Shown: positions 1 through 9,540 of the stretch, one piece after another
Numbering within the stretch: position 1 is the first letter of the stretch
Layout: every line of letters starts with the position of its first letter
Source: Armatimonadota bacterium
GTDB taxonomy: Bacteria > Armatimonadota > UBA5829 > JAUSEB01
Assembly: GCA_030649165.1 (NCBI GenBank)
Contig: JAUSGG010000227.1
Span: forward strand, 20,324 to 84,323
Direction of reading: 5' to 3'
DNA length: 64,000 nucleotides
Program-made: the position numbers and the translations under genes
The notes under the pieces: model-generated
Databases searched by the model: none
Told to the model about the DNA's origin: nothing
Seen by the model: only the letters and a program-made list of their open reading frames with translations

Positions 1-36
1 ACTGCGCACTTCTTTTGGACTGCGAGGGAACGTTCA

Positions 37-1101
37 TTGTCTGTGGAAACCGCTTCGGAAAACGTGGCTCCAGCCGGTCAAGCATACAAAGCGCGCGTCG
101 GCCTCGGAAAGATTGGTAATGCCGGCGTTCTACTGCTCTCGCTTGGCATAGTCCTGGCTGTCTGCTATCCGGCTTTCTTCCCGAAGCTAGTCCGTTTGCT
201 TCAGACCTACGCCAGCGCCGATCACAGCATCACCGAAGAGGGCCGGCGGCAGCTCACCGACGCCGTTTACTTCTTCGCGGTCCTGCTTATGGTCGTGGGC
301 TCCGCGCTGGTTCTGGCGCGCAACAGCGACCGGCGTCTCCGTCTGACTCAAGTGTTCGTGGGCGAGTCCGCGCGTCCCTCCCCACGATTCGTTCTCCTCG
401 CCTCATCCACCGTGGGCCTGCTCATGGTGATTCACATCCGCCTTTACGATCCCTCGTCACCCGCATTTCGCATTCTCTATAAGGAAGATGGCGTCTTCGA
501 ATTGCTCACGCCCCTCCTGATGGTCGCCTCCGCCATCCTTATAGGCCGCGCTGTCCTGCGATTGAGGAAACACGCAACGAGCGCTCTCAGCGGACATGTG
601 ACCGCGGCTTACCTGGTCTTGATGCTCTTCTTCGTTCTCTACGCAGGCGAGGAGGTTACCTGGGGACAAAGGGTTTTCGGATGGAGTACGCCCGGCTTCC
701 TGGGAGGCAATTCTCAGAACGAGACCAACATCCACAACTACTTCAACGGCTGCTTCCCGTCGGTATACAGGCTGCCCATCATTCTCCCGTTCCTCGTCCT
801 GTTCTCAGCGTGGCTGGAGTTCAAGAAGCCCAAACGCGCATTTACCGCGCAAGCCGCGGCCGAATCCGGCAGCTCGCTTCCCTATGCTTCGGGACACGCT
901 TTTCGTCCCGAAGCCGGCGTCGCGGCATTTGCCCGAGCGTCGCTGCCTCATCCCAGCACGATCGGCCTGGCCTGCATCATCGCCTTTGTCTCACTCGTAT
1001 GGAATCAGGAACAGGAATTGCTGGAAGAACTCGTGGCTCTCTTCAGCCTCTTCTACAGCCTGGGAATCTACGGCCGTCTGCGCGAACCTGCCAACCTATA
1101 A
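37..1101 (+). CDS. Polytopic membrane protein of unknown function
   Basis: A 354-residue integral membrane protein read from a TTG start at 37; an in-frame GTG lies two codons later, and the start is uncertain because the window begins just upstream. Hydrophobic segments are visible at about residues 28-50, 75-95, 117-135, 150-172, 190-206, 245-262 and 305-325. A conserved-looking polar motif (GEEVTWGQRVFG followed by an N-x-Q-N-E-T-N-x-H-N stretch, residues about 203-235) sits after the fifth segment. The same EE-x-x-WGQR pattern is familiar from uncharacterised bacterial membrane proteins. I cannot assign a function. It ends in a CCCTA-type tandem repeat and faces the enzyme cluster convergently. 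Confidence 0.75.
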   Translation: MSVETASENVAPAGQAYKARVGLGKIGNAGVLLLSLGIVLAVCYPAFFPKLVRLLQTYASADHSITEEGRRQLTDAVYFFAVLLMVVGSALVLARNSDRRLRLTQVFVGESARPSPRFVLLASSTVGLLMVIHIRLYDPSSPAFRILYKEDGVFELLTPLLMVASAILIGRAVLRLRKHATSALSGHVTAAYLVLMLFFVLYAGEEVTWGQRVFGWSTPGFLGGNSQNETNIHNYFNGCFPSVYRLPIILPFLVLFSAWLEFKKPKRAFTAQAAAESGSSLPYASGHAFRPEAGVAAFARASLPHPSTIGLACIIAFVSLVWNQEQELLEELVALFSLFYSLGIYGRLREPANL

Positions 1102-1163
1102 CTCCATAACCCTACAACCCTACAACCCTACAACCCTATAAACCTATAAACCTACAACCCTAC
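1101..1163. repeat. CCCTA-type degenerate tandem repeat between convergent genes
   Basis: Six to seven imperfect units of the form aaccctaca/aacctata fill the gap between two convergent genes. The stop codons of both genes lie at the edges of the repeat. Read on either strand it gives TAG/TAA triplets in several frames. Confidence 0.7.
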
Positions 1164-2455
1164 TCCGCCGCCTCATTCCCCACAATCGCAGCCTTCTCAC
1201 CGATCTCATTCACGATCCGCACGCCCTTCTCGCCGTTGTTGCCCATAATCACCGCGTGTTTCAAGCCCGGCTTCAGCGCCACGCTCGGCTGGCCGGTCCC
1301 GAACGTGCATCCGATCACCTGCAGCTTGCCGTTGTCGGCGAGTATTAGCGGCGTCGGGTTGTCGCTCTTGCGCCAACTGCTGAGGTAGCAGTTCGACAGC
1401 GACACGTAACCGGAGCCGTGCGAGATCACGTTGTAGATAGGCTCCCCCCAAAACATGCAATTCTCGAACCGGACCGACCCGCTGTTCGTCTCGTTGATCA
1501 CAACCTGGGTCGGGTCCACCGAATCTTGCGCCAAAGACGCAAACATCCCGTTGGTGATGACGATTCCAATCGAAAGTACAGCGTCCACGACTATGCACTT
1601 CTGCGCCCAGTCCGCGCTTATCCCAGAGAACTGGCCGTAGCAAACACCCTTCTCAGTCGCGATGAAGTGGTAGCCGATCTTCGCCGGGAAGACGAACGTG
1701 TTGGTGACGAACTCCGAGTCGGTCTTTCCGAAGATGAACGCCTCCAGGTTCTGGAGCATATACTTGTTGACGATCAGCGAGTTGCCTTTCGCGTCGGGCA
1801 TCCACCACCAGTTTCCGTGGAACTGAATATCCTCGATGCGTCCGACGTCAACACACCCGTCGACGAATATCCCCCTGCGCAGGACACAGCCGTAGACGCC
1901 GCGGATGCGATGCCTGACGTTGCCTTCCGGCCCGGTCCGAATCCCGTTGTAGCTGTTGATCAGCGTGACCTTCTCAACGGTATTGTCAGCGCCGATAAGC
2001 TTGAACGTCCACGGATAGGGCCTTATGTCCTCGACCTTCTGCTCCGGGTAATAGATCGTGAGGCCGATTACGGACGTTGACTCCTGAAGAGTGAAAAGCG
2101 GCTCGCTCTCTTCCTTGTCCCGCCCAGCGGTCGCCAGCACGATCGTTCCCTTCAACGGCTCACAGTAGATGGGAGAGTTTGCGACTCCCTCGATGCTCAC
2201 CCCCGGCGGGACCTTAAACGTGCCGCGCGTCATGTACCTGCCCGCGGGCAGAAACACCTTCCCGCCCAACTTCCCCGCGGCGTCGATCGCGGCTTGAAAC
2301 GCGGCGGTGTCGTCCGTGTTCCCGTCCGCCTTTGCCCCAAACGACTTCACATTGAACACCGAATCACCCGCCTTCGCGCCCTTTGCCCCCAAAACCGGCG
2401 CCGCCGCCATCACAAACACAATCACCGCCCCAATAACCCACGGCTTACACATCAC
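1160..2455 (-). CDS. Secreted pectate-lyase-3 / right-handed beta-helix protein
   Basis: A 431-residue exported protein: residues 1-23 form a signal peptide ending in AxA (APVLGA). The mature N-terminus VFNVKSFGAKADGNTDDTAA is the diagnostic opening of the Pectate_lyase_3 family (PF12708), followed by LPAGRYMTRGTFKVPPGV typical of the first beta-helix coils. The rest has Asn/Gly-rich short-period repeats expected for a parallel beta-helix. Family members cleave or bind acidic polysaccharides; the exact substrate cannot be read. It is the last of three minus-strand genes for exported polysaccharide enzymes and lies 101 bp after the GH2 gene, so co-transcription is likely. Its stop codon is in the TAG-rich repeat that follows. 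Confidence 0.85.
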   Translation of the reverse strand: MMCKPWVIGAVIVFVMAAAPVLGAKGAKAGDSVFNVKSFGAKADGNTDDTAAFQAAIDAAGKLGGKVFLPAGRYMTRGTFKVPPGVSIEGVANSPIYCEPLKGTIVLATAGRDKEESEPLFTLQESTSVIGLTIYYPEQKVEDIRPYPWTFKLIGADNTVEKVTLINSYNGIRTGPEGNVRHRIRGVYGCVLRRGIFVDGCVDVGRIEDIQFHGNWWWMPDAKGNSLIVNKYMLQNLEAFIFGKTDSEFVTNTFVFPAKIGYHFIATEKGVCYGQFSGISADWAQKCIVVDAVLSIGIVITNGMFASLAQDSVDPTQVVINETNSGSVRFENCMFWGEPIYNVISHGSGYVSLSNCYLSSWRKSDNPTPLILADNGKLQVIGCTFGTGQPSVALKPGLKHAVIMGNNGEKGVRIVNEIGEKAAIVGNEAAE

Positions 2456-2479
2456 CCTACTCCCCTTCCATCCTCAACC

Positions 2480-2523
2480 CACCAAATCCCCCCTCCCTTT
2501 GGGAGGGGGTCATGGGGAGGTTT
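2480..2523. repeat. G/C palindromic repeat (family A)
   Basis: One copy of a dispersed palindrome with the core ccctccctttgggaggg followed by a GGGGAGG tail. It lies between the GH2 stop and the beta-helix gene start. Confidence 0.8.
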
Positions 2524-2556
2524 CTCTCAACGCTCAACCCTCAACTTCCCCAATCC

Positions 2557-5500
2557 CTACTTCCCATACTCCCCCGGCTTCTCCGCCGAATACTTCAGCT
2601 CCTCGATCGGCTTGCCCCCTGGGTCCGTGAACCTCGCCATCGTTCCCCAGCCGCCGGTTCCCTGTCCGATCTTCATCATCAGCAGGTTCCAGCCGCATCG
2701 CAGGACCACATTGTGGATCACGTCCTGGTCCGGACCCAGAGGCCGCATCGCCGGATTGCTCCAGACCTCTTTTCCATTCAGCCACACCTTGATCCCATCG
2801 TCGCTGCCGACCCGCAAATCCGCCTTGAAAACGTCCGGCGAATCCAACAGCGCGCCGCAATTCTTAGGCGACCACACGTAAACCGCCGCGTAAGCCGCCG
2901 CTTCGTTCTGGTCCGGGAAGAGATCGGCCGCGTGGAAATCGATGCCCGCCTCAACGACATTAGCGTGTTTCTTCCACTTGTCGCCCGCCTGCGGCGCTGC
3001 CGTCAGCTCGTCACCGAGCCAGTCGTGCGCCAGGTCGTTGCCGTTGCGTTCGGGCGAAGAATGCGGACCGGAAATCAGCCACGTTCGGATGAAGCCCTCG
3101 TCATCCGCTCCCGAAACGAACCCCGCCGGCCTCTCCCGGGTCATCGGGACGCCGAGGTTCTCCAGCAGAGATCCCGCCACGCGTTTGATCTTCTCGCTCG
3201 TCGGACGCGCTGTAATCTGGCAGAGGATGATCTCGCCCTTTTCGTAGGGCAGGCGCACCAGCGCGTTGGCCGTCGGAGCGGGATTTGCCTGCGACTTGAT
3301 CACCGCGCTCGTCTTTATGTTCTCGCCGTTGTCCGTCCATCCGTGCCAGTTGATGCCTGGGCTCTTGATCAGGACCTGCCCGTCGGCCACCTCCACGGAT
3401 TGCTCGATCACATTGCGGCCTGCGTGCGGCTCCAGCCAATACAGGTCGGCGTTGTTGATGCCTACCAGCAGCGGATCCGCCCGCCCGTTGCCGTTCACGG
3501 ACTCCACCGTAACAAGCGAAAAATACTGTTCCCCGCGCGCCGGAGGTCTCGCCCAACCCGCGACCGTGTCGCCTGTCTTCAGCCCGAATGCCGCAATCGC
3601 TTCCTTCGAAACATTCACGTCGGAAGGCGACGGATGAAGGACGTCCTGCCGGATATAGCTCGATTTGTTCGGTCTCGCTTCCAAAATGCCTTCCACGAAC
3701 GTCAGCCCGTTCGGCGTCGTTGTTTCGGGAAACCCCTTTCCCGAAACCGGCAGGCCCCTGTCGCACTTCACCAGAACGTCGCGCGGACTCTCAGTCAGCG
3801 ATATAGAAAGCCCAAGCGCCCGGTTTATGCTGTCGGTCGCGGCGAGCTTCAGCCCCCAGATCAGAATCTTGCCTCCGTCCTCCGCGACCTTGCGCAGCGC
3901 CCCCGGCTTAACCGTGTCCGGAAGCGGCTCACTGCCGTCGATAATGACCATCTTCGAGCCGGCCGCCGCCGCGTCCTCCGAGCGTTCCACGCCCAGCGCG
4001 TTCAGCGTCTTGGCAAGCATGGAATCGGCCGCCCCAATGTACGATGTCGGCGCGTTCGCCGCTGAAGCGTCCGGCGCGGTGGCGGCGTAGTTCGCCAGGT
4101 TCGCCAGCAGCATCCTTGCCGCCGGCTCCGCGCTCGCCTTGCCCATATCGATGCCGCAGCCGATGATGCGGCCCTTGCCCACCCGCTGCTCGTAAATCGC
4201 AATCTGCCCGTTGCCGCAGAAGAGCAGCGCCCGGGCATTCGGCGGCGGAATCGACTGATATACCCAGCCCACCACGCTGGGACCATCACCCGCCCAAAGC
4301 GCCAGGTCCGTGTTCCGCATACCCTGGAAGATCGGATGGTTCGGATCGGCCGGGAACGCATAGTCCGCCGACTCCGCTTTCTCCTTCCAGCTCAGCTCGT
4401 TCCACGGAACCGCGCCGAAGAAGACCACCCGCAGCCCCTCGTTGACCTTCGCCATCAGCGCCGCCTTCTCGTCGTCGCTCATGGCCCTGTTCACCGAGAT
4501 CAGCAGCGGCCTGTCTGCGGCCGCCTCTCTCGAACTCTTCACCGGAGTCGCGTCTATTCCGGCGGCCGCAAGCACAGAGGAAATGTTGGTCTTCGCAGAC
4601 TCCAGAATACTCACCCGCGGGGCCGTGACCCTCCCCGGGAAGACCGAACACTTCTGCGCCTGCTCGAACAGCCGGCGGTCCTTTTCGGAAATGCAGACGA
4701 ATACGTCCATCTCCGTCCGCTGCTTGACCTGCGGAGCGCCGAAGCTGAAGCTGATCGTCTCCATCCCCGCCGCCGGCATCTTCAGTGTAGTCGATTTAGA
4801 ATACACGTCAGCCCCGCCGCACGTCACCGAGATGTCCAGCCTCATGTCAACCGCCCGCATTACGTCGTTGTGTACCGTTACACTGCGCTTGACCGACTGG
4901 CCCGCGTAGAACCCGGCGTTGCGTTCGTTGAAGAAAAACCGCTGCGGCAGGAACGAGTCCCGCATATAAGGGTAGAAAGCGTTGGGCTGGTACAAAGGCT
5001 TGTTTGGATCGAAACCCGCGTTCAACGTGGAAGTGTACGGCCCGATCCGGTCCGGCTTCATGCCCGGACCATCAAGATCGGAATAGCTCCACGTCTGTCC
5101 TGCAAACGGAAGCGGGTCCAGCGCATACCAGACCAGGTTGAACGGCGCGGTGTATTCGGCCCACTCGCGCTCCTTCTGCGTGACCCAGTTCATCTCGATC
5201 CCGATACCCTTGAGCCGGTTGCCGAAGCTCTCGTAGACCACGTCACCGATGAATCGCGCCGGCTGGTCGGGACCGCAGTAGTACATCGGGCCGACTTCTC
5301 CGATCGTTACGGGCTTGCCGCGGTACTTCGCCTCCGGCGGGTCCGCGCCTGGATAGTGCATACAGCAGATCGGCAGAGCGCCCTCATGATCGTTGTCGCC
5401 GTCCGCGCTGATCGGTCTCGATTTGTCGTATTTCCGGATCGCCGGCACGAGCTGGGTATCGACTTGCTGAATCAGCCATTCCATGCTCGGCGCGCCATCG

Positions 5501-6861
5501 TTGGGGTTCGCCATGTGCGCCCCGAAGATTTCGTTGTCCACGCTCCAGATGACTATGCTCGGGTGGTTGCGGTCTCGCTTCACCCAATCTTCGGCGTGCC
5601 GGGCCGCTCTCGTCCAAAAGCCGGGGGTGTACTGATAGTTGCAGTGCGAGGCCCACGTCGCGTTCTCATCGATTATCAGCATTCCTACCTCGTCCGCCAC
5701 ATCGAGGTAGAACCGTGGGTACACCTGCGCGTGCGGCCTTACTATGCCGACATTCGCCTCCTTGGCCGCCTGATACCACGCGCGGGCGTACTCCTCCGTC
5801 ATCTGCGGGACGCCCATAAAGTGCCACGCGTCCCCGTTCGTCCGCACCGCGTTGCCGTTCAGTATCAGATGCGTCCCGGCAATCCAGAACTCGCGGAACC
5901 CGAACCTGACCGCCGTCTCGTCCAGCGGCTTGTCGCTCGACAGCGAAACCGTCATGTAATAAAGGAAAGGAGATTCCGGCGACCATAGCTTAGGCGACTC
6001 CCACAGAGCGCTGGCCGGCGCGACCTTCGTCTCGCCGGGCTCCAGAGTCACCTGCTGCACGGGGATTTTGGGGATTGACCCGCCCGCGCCTATTGCCGGT
6101 TGTACGGAGAAACTGACGGCGAACGCCCTGCGCTCTCGCGAGCTGTTGGTGACGGTTACCTCCGCGTTCAGCTTCTTCTCGCGGACCGAGGTCGTCACGT
6201 AGATGTCGGTGATATACGTATCCGGCAGCAGCCGCAGATATACGTCCTGCCAGATGCCCCTGACGTGCTCCCCCCAGAAAGATCCCGTCGGATGCGTCGC
6301 CCGCCCGTTCTCCCGTATATGGTCCGCGTTCCGAACGCCCACCATTACCTCGTTCGCGCCGGGGATCACAAGGTCCGTAACGTCGAACTCGAACGGCAGG
6401 AAACCGTCCCCGTGCCTGCCCGCAAGCCGGCCGTTTACGTACACCTCGGCTTCGTACATCACCGCTTCGAAGTGAAGGATAACCCGCTTCTCCGCGAGCT
6501 GACCGTTAGTCAGCGTAAACTGCCTCTTATGCCAGCCGTACGGCGCGCTCTCCCACTCCCTCGGATACGCCGAAAACGTGACGAAATCGCCGCCCGGACC
6601 GTTGCCGCCCGAGAACGAGTTCACGTTCCACGGCGATGGTATCCGTATCTTGACCGACGACCACTCTCCAACCTTCGGCGCCGCGTACTCGGACTGCGGA
6701 GCGAAATCCCACTCGCCGTTCAGCCAGACCAGGCTGCGCATCGACCCGCCGTCCGCCAACGGCGTCCGGTTCGTAACGTACGGTGACTCAGCGCTAACCG
6801 CCATCAACCCGCCCCCCAGCATCAAGACAATCGACAAAAGAACCGAAACTACCCTTTTCAC
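2557..6861 (-). CDS. Secreted glycoside hydrolase family 2 enzyme with long C-terminal extension
   Basis: A 1434-residue exported enzyme with a signal peptide (residues 1-24, ending AVSA). Residues about 45-215 form the GH2 jelly-roll sugar-binding domain (WHKRQFTL, EAVMYEAEVYVNGRLAGRHG). A beta-sandwich follows, then a TIM barrel at about 335-625. The acid/base Glu is in NHPSIVIWSVDNEIFGAH and the likely nucleophile Glu in VTIGEVGPMYY. The activity is beta-galactosidase, -glucuronidase or -mannosidase-like and cannot be narrowed further. The roughly 750 residues after the barrel are much longer than typical GH2 tails; they include a Rossmann-like segment (LLISVNRAMSDDEKAAL...RVVFFGAVPWNE) and a C-terminal beta-sandwich (DDGIKVWLNGKEVWSNP). 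It lies between the GH42-like and beta-helix genes on the same strand. Confidence 0.92.
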   Translation of the reverse strand: MKRVVSVLLSIVLMLGGGLMAVSAESPYVTNRTPLADGGSMRSLVWLNGEWDFAPQSEYAAPKVGEWSSVKIRIPSPWNVNSFSGGNGPGGDFVTFSAYPREWESAPYGWHKRQFTLTNGQLAEKRVILHFEAVMYEAEVYVNGRLAGRHGDGFLPFEFDVTDLVIPGANEVMVGVRNADHIRENGRATHPTGSFWGEHVRGIWQDVYLRLLPDTYITDIYVTTSVREKKLNAEVTVTNSSRERRAFAVSFSVQPAIGAGGSIPKIPVQQVTLEPGETKVAPASALWESPKLWSPESPFLYYMTVSLSSDKPLDETAVRFGFREFWIAGTHLILNGNAVRTNGDAWHFMGVPQMTEEYARAWYQAAKEANVGIVRPHAQVYPRFYLDVADEVGMLIIDENATWASHCNYQYTPGFWTRAARHAEDWVKRDRNHPSIVIWSVDNEIFGAHMANPNDGAPSMEWLIQQVDTQLVPAIRKYDKSRPISADGDNDHEGALPICCMHYPGADPPEAKYRGKPVTIGEVGPMYYCGPDQPARFIGDVVYESFGNRLKGIGIEMNWVTQKEREWAEYTAPFNLVWYALDPLPFAGQTWSYSDLDGPGMKPDRIGPYTSTLNAGFDPNKPLYQPNAFYPYMRDSFLPQRFFFNERNAGFYAGQSVKRSVTVHNDVMRAVDMRLDISVTCGGADVYSKSTTLKMPAAGMETISFSFGAPQVKQRTEMDVFVCISEKDRRLFEQAQKCSVFPGRVTAPRVSILESAKTNISSVLAAAGIDATPVKSSREAAADRPLLISVNRAMSDDEKAALMAKVNEGLRVVFFGAVPWNELSWKEKAESADYAFPADPNHPIFQGMRNTDLALWAGDGPSVVGWVYQSIPPPNARALLFCGNGQIAIYEQRVGKGRIIGCGIDMGKASAEPAARMLLANLANYAATAPDASAANAPTSYIGAADSMLAKTLNALGVERSEDAAAAGSKMVIIDGSEPLPDTVKPGALRKVAEDGGKILIWGLKLAATDSINRALGLSISLTESPRDVLVKCDRGLPVSGKGFPETTTPNGLTFVEGILEARPNKSSYIRQDVLHPSPSDVNVSKEAIAAFGLKTGDTVAGWARPPARGEQYFSLVTVESVNGNGRADPLLVGINNADLYWLEPHAGRNVIEQSVEVADGQVLIKSPGINWHGWTDNGENIKTSAVIKSQANPAPTANALVRLPYEKGEIILCQITARPTSEKIKRVAGSLLENLGVPMTRERPAGFVSGADDEGFIRTWLISGPHSSPERNGNDLAHDWLGDELTAAPQAGDKWKKHANVVEAGIDFHAADLFPDQNEAAAYAAVYVWSPKNCGALLDSPDVFKADLRVGSDDGIKVWLNGKEVWSNPAMRPLGPDQDVIHNVVLRCGWNLLMMKIGQGTGGWGTMARFTDPGGKPIEELKYSAEKPGEYGK

Positions 6862-6883
6862 ATCTTAATCCCTTAACACCTTG

Positions 6884-6926
6884 GAACCCTATGACCCTAT
6901 AACCCTAAAACCCTAAAACCCTACTT
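6884..6926. repeat. CCCTA-type tandem repeat containing a stop codon
   Basis: Units of accctata/accctaaa. The last codons and TAG stop of the upstream-strand GH42-like gene (at 6913) lie inside the repeat. Confidence 0.65.
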
Positions 6927-9324
6927 CCGTAATCGTATTCGCCTTCACCGTAACCTTCTTCTCCCCGCCTCCCGGCGCGACAATCGTCTTCTTCACGTCA
7001 AACTCATTCGTATTCAGGAACAGGACCTTATTGCCTTTAAGCAGCGTCGCGTACACCCCGTCGGGCTCGCAGTCCGGGTTCACGACTCCCGACGCTTTCA
7101 GCGCGCCGGAGAGCGTCGCCAGGAAATCCTTGGGGGCGGCGCTCCGGGGGACCAGCACGGTCTTCCCCTTGTCCAGCGCCCGCGCGCCGCCTTCTTTCGG
7201 GAAAAGCCGCTCGTACGGCCCCGAATCGCCCTCCACGGTCTTGATCACGCCGAAATCCCCCGCCAGGACCGTCCCGCCTTTGCGGACCCACCGCTCGATG
7301 ATCTCCATGTCCGACCGCTCCATTACGTCACCGTATATGATGACCAGGACTTTATACCGTTCCAGCGCCCCGTCCCTGAGCATATCCTCATCCAGATAAT
7401 CGTAGTCAGTCAGGTCCCGAAAAGCCGCCGCCCGCCGCAGATAATCGCCCTCTTTCAACGTCAGTGCGACGTTCGGGTACCACAGAGCTGTCTCCACCAC
7501 CGGCTCGGATTTCCTGAGGAACTTGATGTGCTTCTGCTGGACATCCTGCCTGGTTTGCGAATTGACCACGTTGTTCTGATAGTCGTGAAGCTGGCGCGCC
7601 CCCGACGCCGTCGCGTTGTAGATGCGCGCGACTATGCCCTTCTCGTCCTCGCCTCCCGCCGGCTCGAAGCCGTAAAACGCGCCGTAGAACTTGCCCGCGG
7701 CGGCGACCCACCGGGTAATTGCAAAGTTGTTGGCGTAATTGGACGCCTCGTTTGTGATCCGCACTCCCTGGCCGTGCTTTGCCGCCACCTTGCACTGCGC
7801 CGCGAAGTTCGCCCCATGCTCCGGCGGCGCATGACCGCCCGTGCAGAGGTAGATAGGCGTCTTGGGAAAATGCTTCTTCGTCGTCGCGATCCACCAGTCG
7901 GAGAAGCGCGTCATCTCGCCCCTGTACCACTCCACGAAGTCCAGCCACCGCCGCTTCGTCGTTGTCGGGGCCTCTGAAACCGACTGCCGCAGCTTCTTGA
8001 TCGCCTCCTCGCCTCGCGCCGGAAAGTCGATCGAGTCCGCCGATTTCCAGTCCGTCCCCCACGCCTCGTTCACCTTCTCCAGGCTCCCGTACTTTGAGAT
8101 CGCCCAGGACCGGAACGACTTCAGCGCGTATTCGTCGCCGCACCAGAACCCGGCGTGGTTGTGATACTCTCCCGGCACCTTGAACGTCCAGCCGCCGCCG
8201 AATACCGAGTAGATCGCCTCGCCGAAGTCCCCCTGAATCCCCAGCAGGACCGACTCGATCACGCCCGTGTCGCCGTACCTCTTGGCGAACTCGCCTAAGA
8301 ACCGGTCGATATACGCCGGCAAATGCGGGTTCCACAGCGACTCGATCTTGCTCGTGATGTTGTGCTCCAGGCAGACACACCCGTAATGGTCCTCGGAACC
8401 CCTGAACCAGTCCGGAGTCGAATACGCCGGGCCGAGGATGACGAAAGGCACCCACTTCAGGCCGTTGCGCTTGAGGATCTCAACCTGATCGTCCCACTCG
8501 CTCCAGTCCCACTCGCCTTTGCCCTTGCGCTCGCACGTCTCCCACGTGACGTACGTCTCGATGCTCGTCACTCCGAGTGACCTGTACAGCACGGCGCTGT
8601 CGTCGGACGCGCCGTTGCCGAACGTATACTCCATACCTGATGGTCTCCTTCCCTTATTGTCTTTGGCGGCGCTGTCCAGCCGCTCCAACGCGCTCGGCCA
8701 CGAGCCGACCTCCTTCGGCGTCCACGACGCCTCGATCCGGTTCAATGTCAGCCCCGACGGCGCCATTATCCGGAAATCGGCCCCGCCGTTCTGCCCGTGC
8801 GACAACTTCGCGTTCTCAACCCTGTACGTGCTTTTCACCCACGCCCCGGTCCCCAGGGTGATTCCCTGCGGACCTCGAACGTACGGATCGACACCGTTGT
8901 ACTCAAGGGTAAACACCTGTCGAGGCGAGTCGCGGTAATCGATGGTTACATACAGGTCCCTACTCCCTCCCCCTTCGGGGGAGGGTTGGGGAGGGGTTTC
9001 CCGATCACTACTCCCTCCCCCTGTGGGGGAGGGCTGGGGAGGGGTCTTCCGCATGAAACCCTCCGCGACCTGGAAGTAAATGTAAAGCGAGGCCTGGTCT
9101 TCGCCGATCATGTTCACAAGGGCTTTCCGCCCGCCGGCTTCAATCTCTTTGAAGTGGCCGTCGAAGTTATCGACCACAACAATTCCCGCGGCCTTTCCGC
9201 CGACCTCGAACGACACCGAATCCGCCGCCCAGGCCGTACACGCCCCAAAAACGGCCAGGACCGCAATCGCGAGGGGAATATAACAGGTGATTCGTATCTT
9301 AACCAAAAGCCGGTTCCGGTTCAA
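6913..9324 (-). CDS. Exported GH42-like beta-galactosidase family protein
   Basis: An 803-residue protein with an N-terminal signal/anchor (residues about 12-33, AIAVLAVFGACTAWAA). A beta-sandwich at about 35-210 precedes a TIM barrel from about 215. The barrel opening (YRSLGVTSIETYVTWETCE, then WDWSEWDDQVEILKRNGLKW) matches the GH42 / beta-galactosidase-like clan. The probable acid/base is the Glu of IQGDFGEAIYS, and the nucleophile may be the Glu of RITNEASNYANN. Residues from about 660 form an amidotransferase-like trimerisation domain (YRRAAAFRDL, GGTVLAGDFGVIKT). An in-frame palindromic repeat adds about 28 Pro/Gly/Ser-rich residues near position 90-120. First gene of the three-enzyme cluster; substrate unknown. 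Confidence 0.85.
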   Translation of the reverse strand: MNRNRLLVKIRITCYIPLAIAVLAVFGACTAWAADSVSFEVGGKAAGIVVVDNFDGHFKEIEAGGRKALVNMIGEDQASLYIYFQVAEGFMRKTPPQPSPTGGGSSDRETPPQPSPEGGGSRDLYVTIDYRDSPRQVFTLEYNGVDPYVRGPQGITLGTGAWVKSTYRVENAKLSHGQNGGADFRIMAPSGLTLNRIEASWTPKEVGSWPSALERLDSAAKDNKGRRPSGMEYTFGNGASDDSAVLYRSLGVTSIETYVTWETCERKGKGEWDWSEWDDQVEILKRNGLKWVPFVILGPAYSTPDWFRGSEDHYGCVCLEHNITSKIESLWNPHLPAYIDRFLGEFAKRYGDTGVIESVLLGIQGDFGEAIYSVFGGGWTFKVPGEYHNHAGFWCGDEYALKSFRSWAISKYGSLEKVNEAWGTDWKSADSIDFPARGEEAIKKLRQSVSEAPTTTKRRWLDFVEWYRGEMTRFSDWWIATTKKHFPKTPIYLCTGGHAPPEHGANFAAQCKVAAKHGQGVRITNEASNYANNFAITRWVAAAGKFYGAFYGFEPAGGEDEKGIVARIYNATASGARQLHDYQNNVVNSQTRQDVQQKHIKFLRKSEPVVETALWYPNVALTLKEGDYLRRAAAFRDLTDYDYLDEDMLRDGALERYKVLVIIYGDVMERSDMEIIERWVRKGGTVLAGDFGVIKTVEGDSGPYERLFPKEGGARALDKGKTVLVPRSAAPKDFLATLSGALKASGVVNPDCEPDGVYATLLKGNKVLFLNTNEFDVKKTIVAPGGGEKKVTVKANTITEVGF
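8957..9050. repeat. Two G/C palindromes (family A) inside the GH42-like gene
   Basis: Two tandem copies of the family A palindrome (ctcccccttcgggggaggg and a variant) lie in frame inside the coding sequence. They are translated on the minus strand as TPPQPSPTGGGS and TPPQPSPEGGGS. They interrupt the N-terminal beta-sandwich between the segments ending GFMRK and starting RDLYVTIDY. Confidence 0.9.
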
Positions 9325-9403
9325 GGAATATGGGTGTCCGTGTCTCGGACACCCTACGGAGTTATCCTTAGGCGGTATCCACCCTTACTCCTTCCTCCGC
9401 CCC

Positions 9404-9453
9404 GGAACCCTACAACCCTCATAACCCTTATAACCCTATAATTCTATAGCCCT
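9404..9453. repeat. CCCTA-type tandem repeat upstream of the GH cluster
   Basis: Degenerate accctacaaccctcataaccc units between the divergent GH42-like gene and the ParB-like gene. Confidence 0.6.
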
Positions 9454-9540
9454 TCCCCACAACTATCGCCTCAATCCAAGTAAAAATCATGGAAGATAGC
9501 CTTAGGTGGGAAGTGATACCAACGGATCAAGGAGAACCGG

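Noticed and set aside
2512..5988. Long plus-strand frames of 517 and 550 codons opposite the GH2 gene
   Set aside because: They mirror the codon pattern of a high-GC gene on the other strand, have Arg-rich translations and no ribosome site; the GH2 protein is clearly real.
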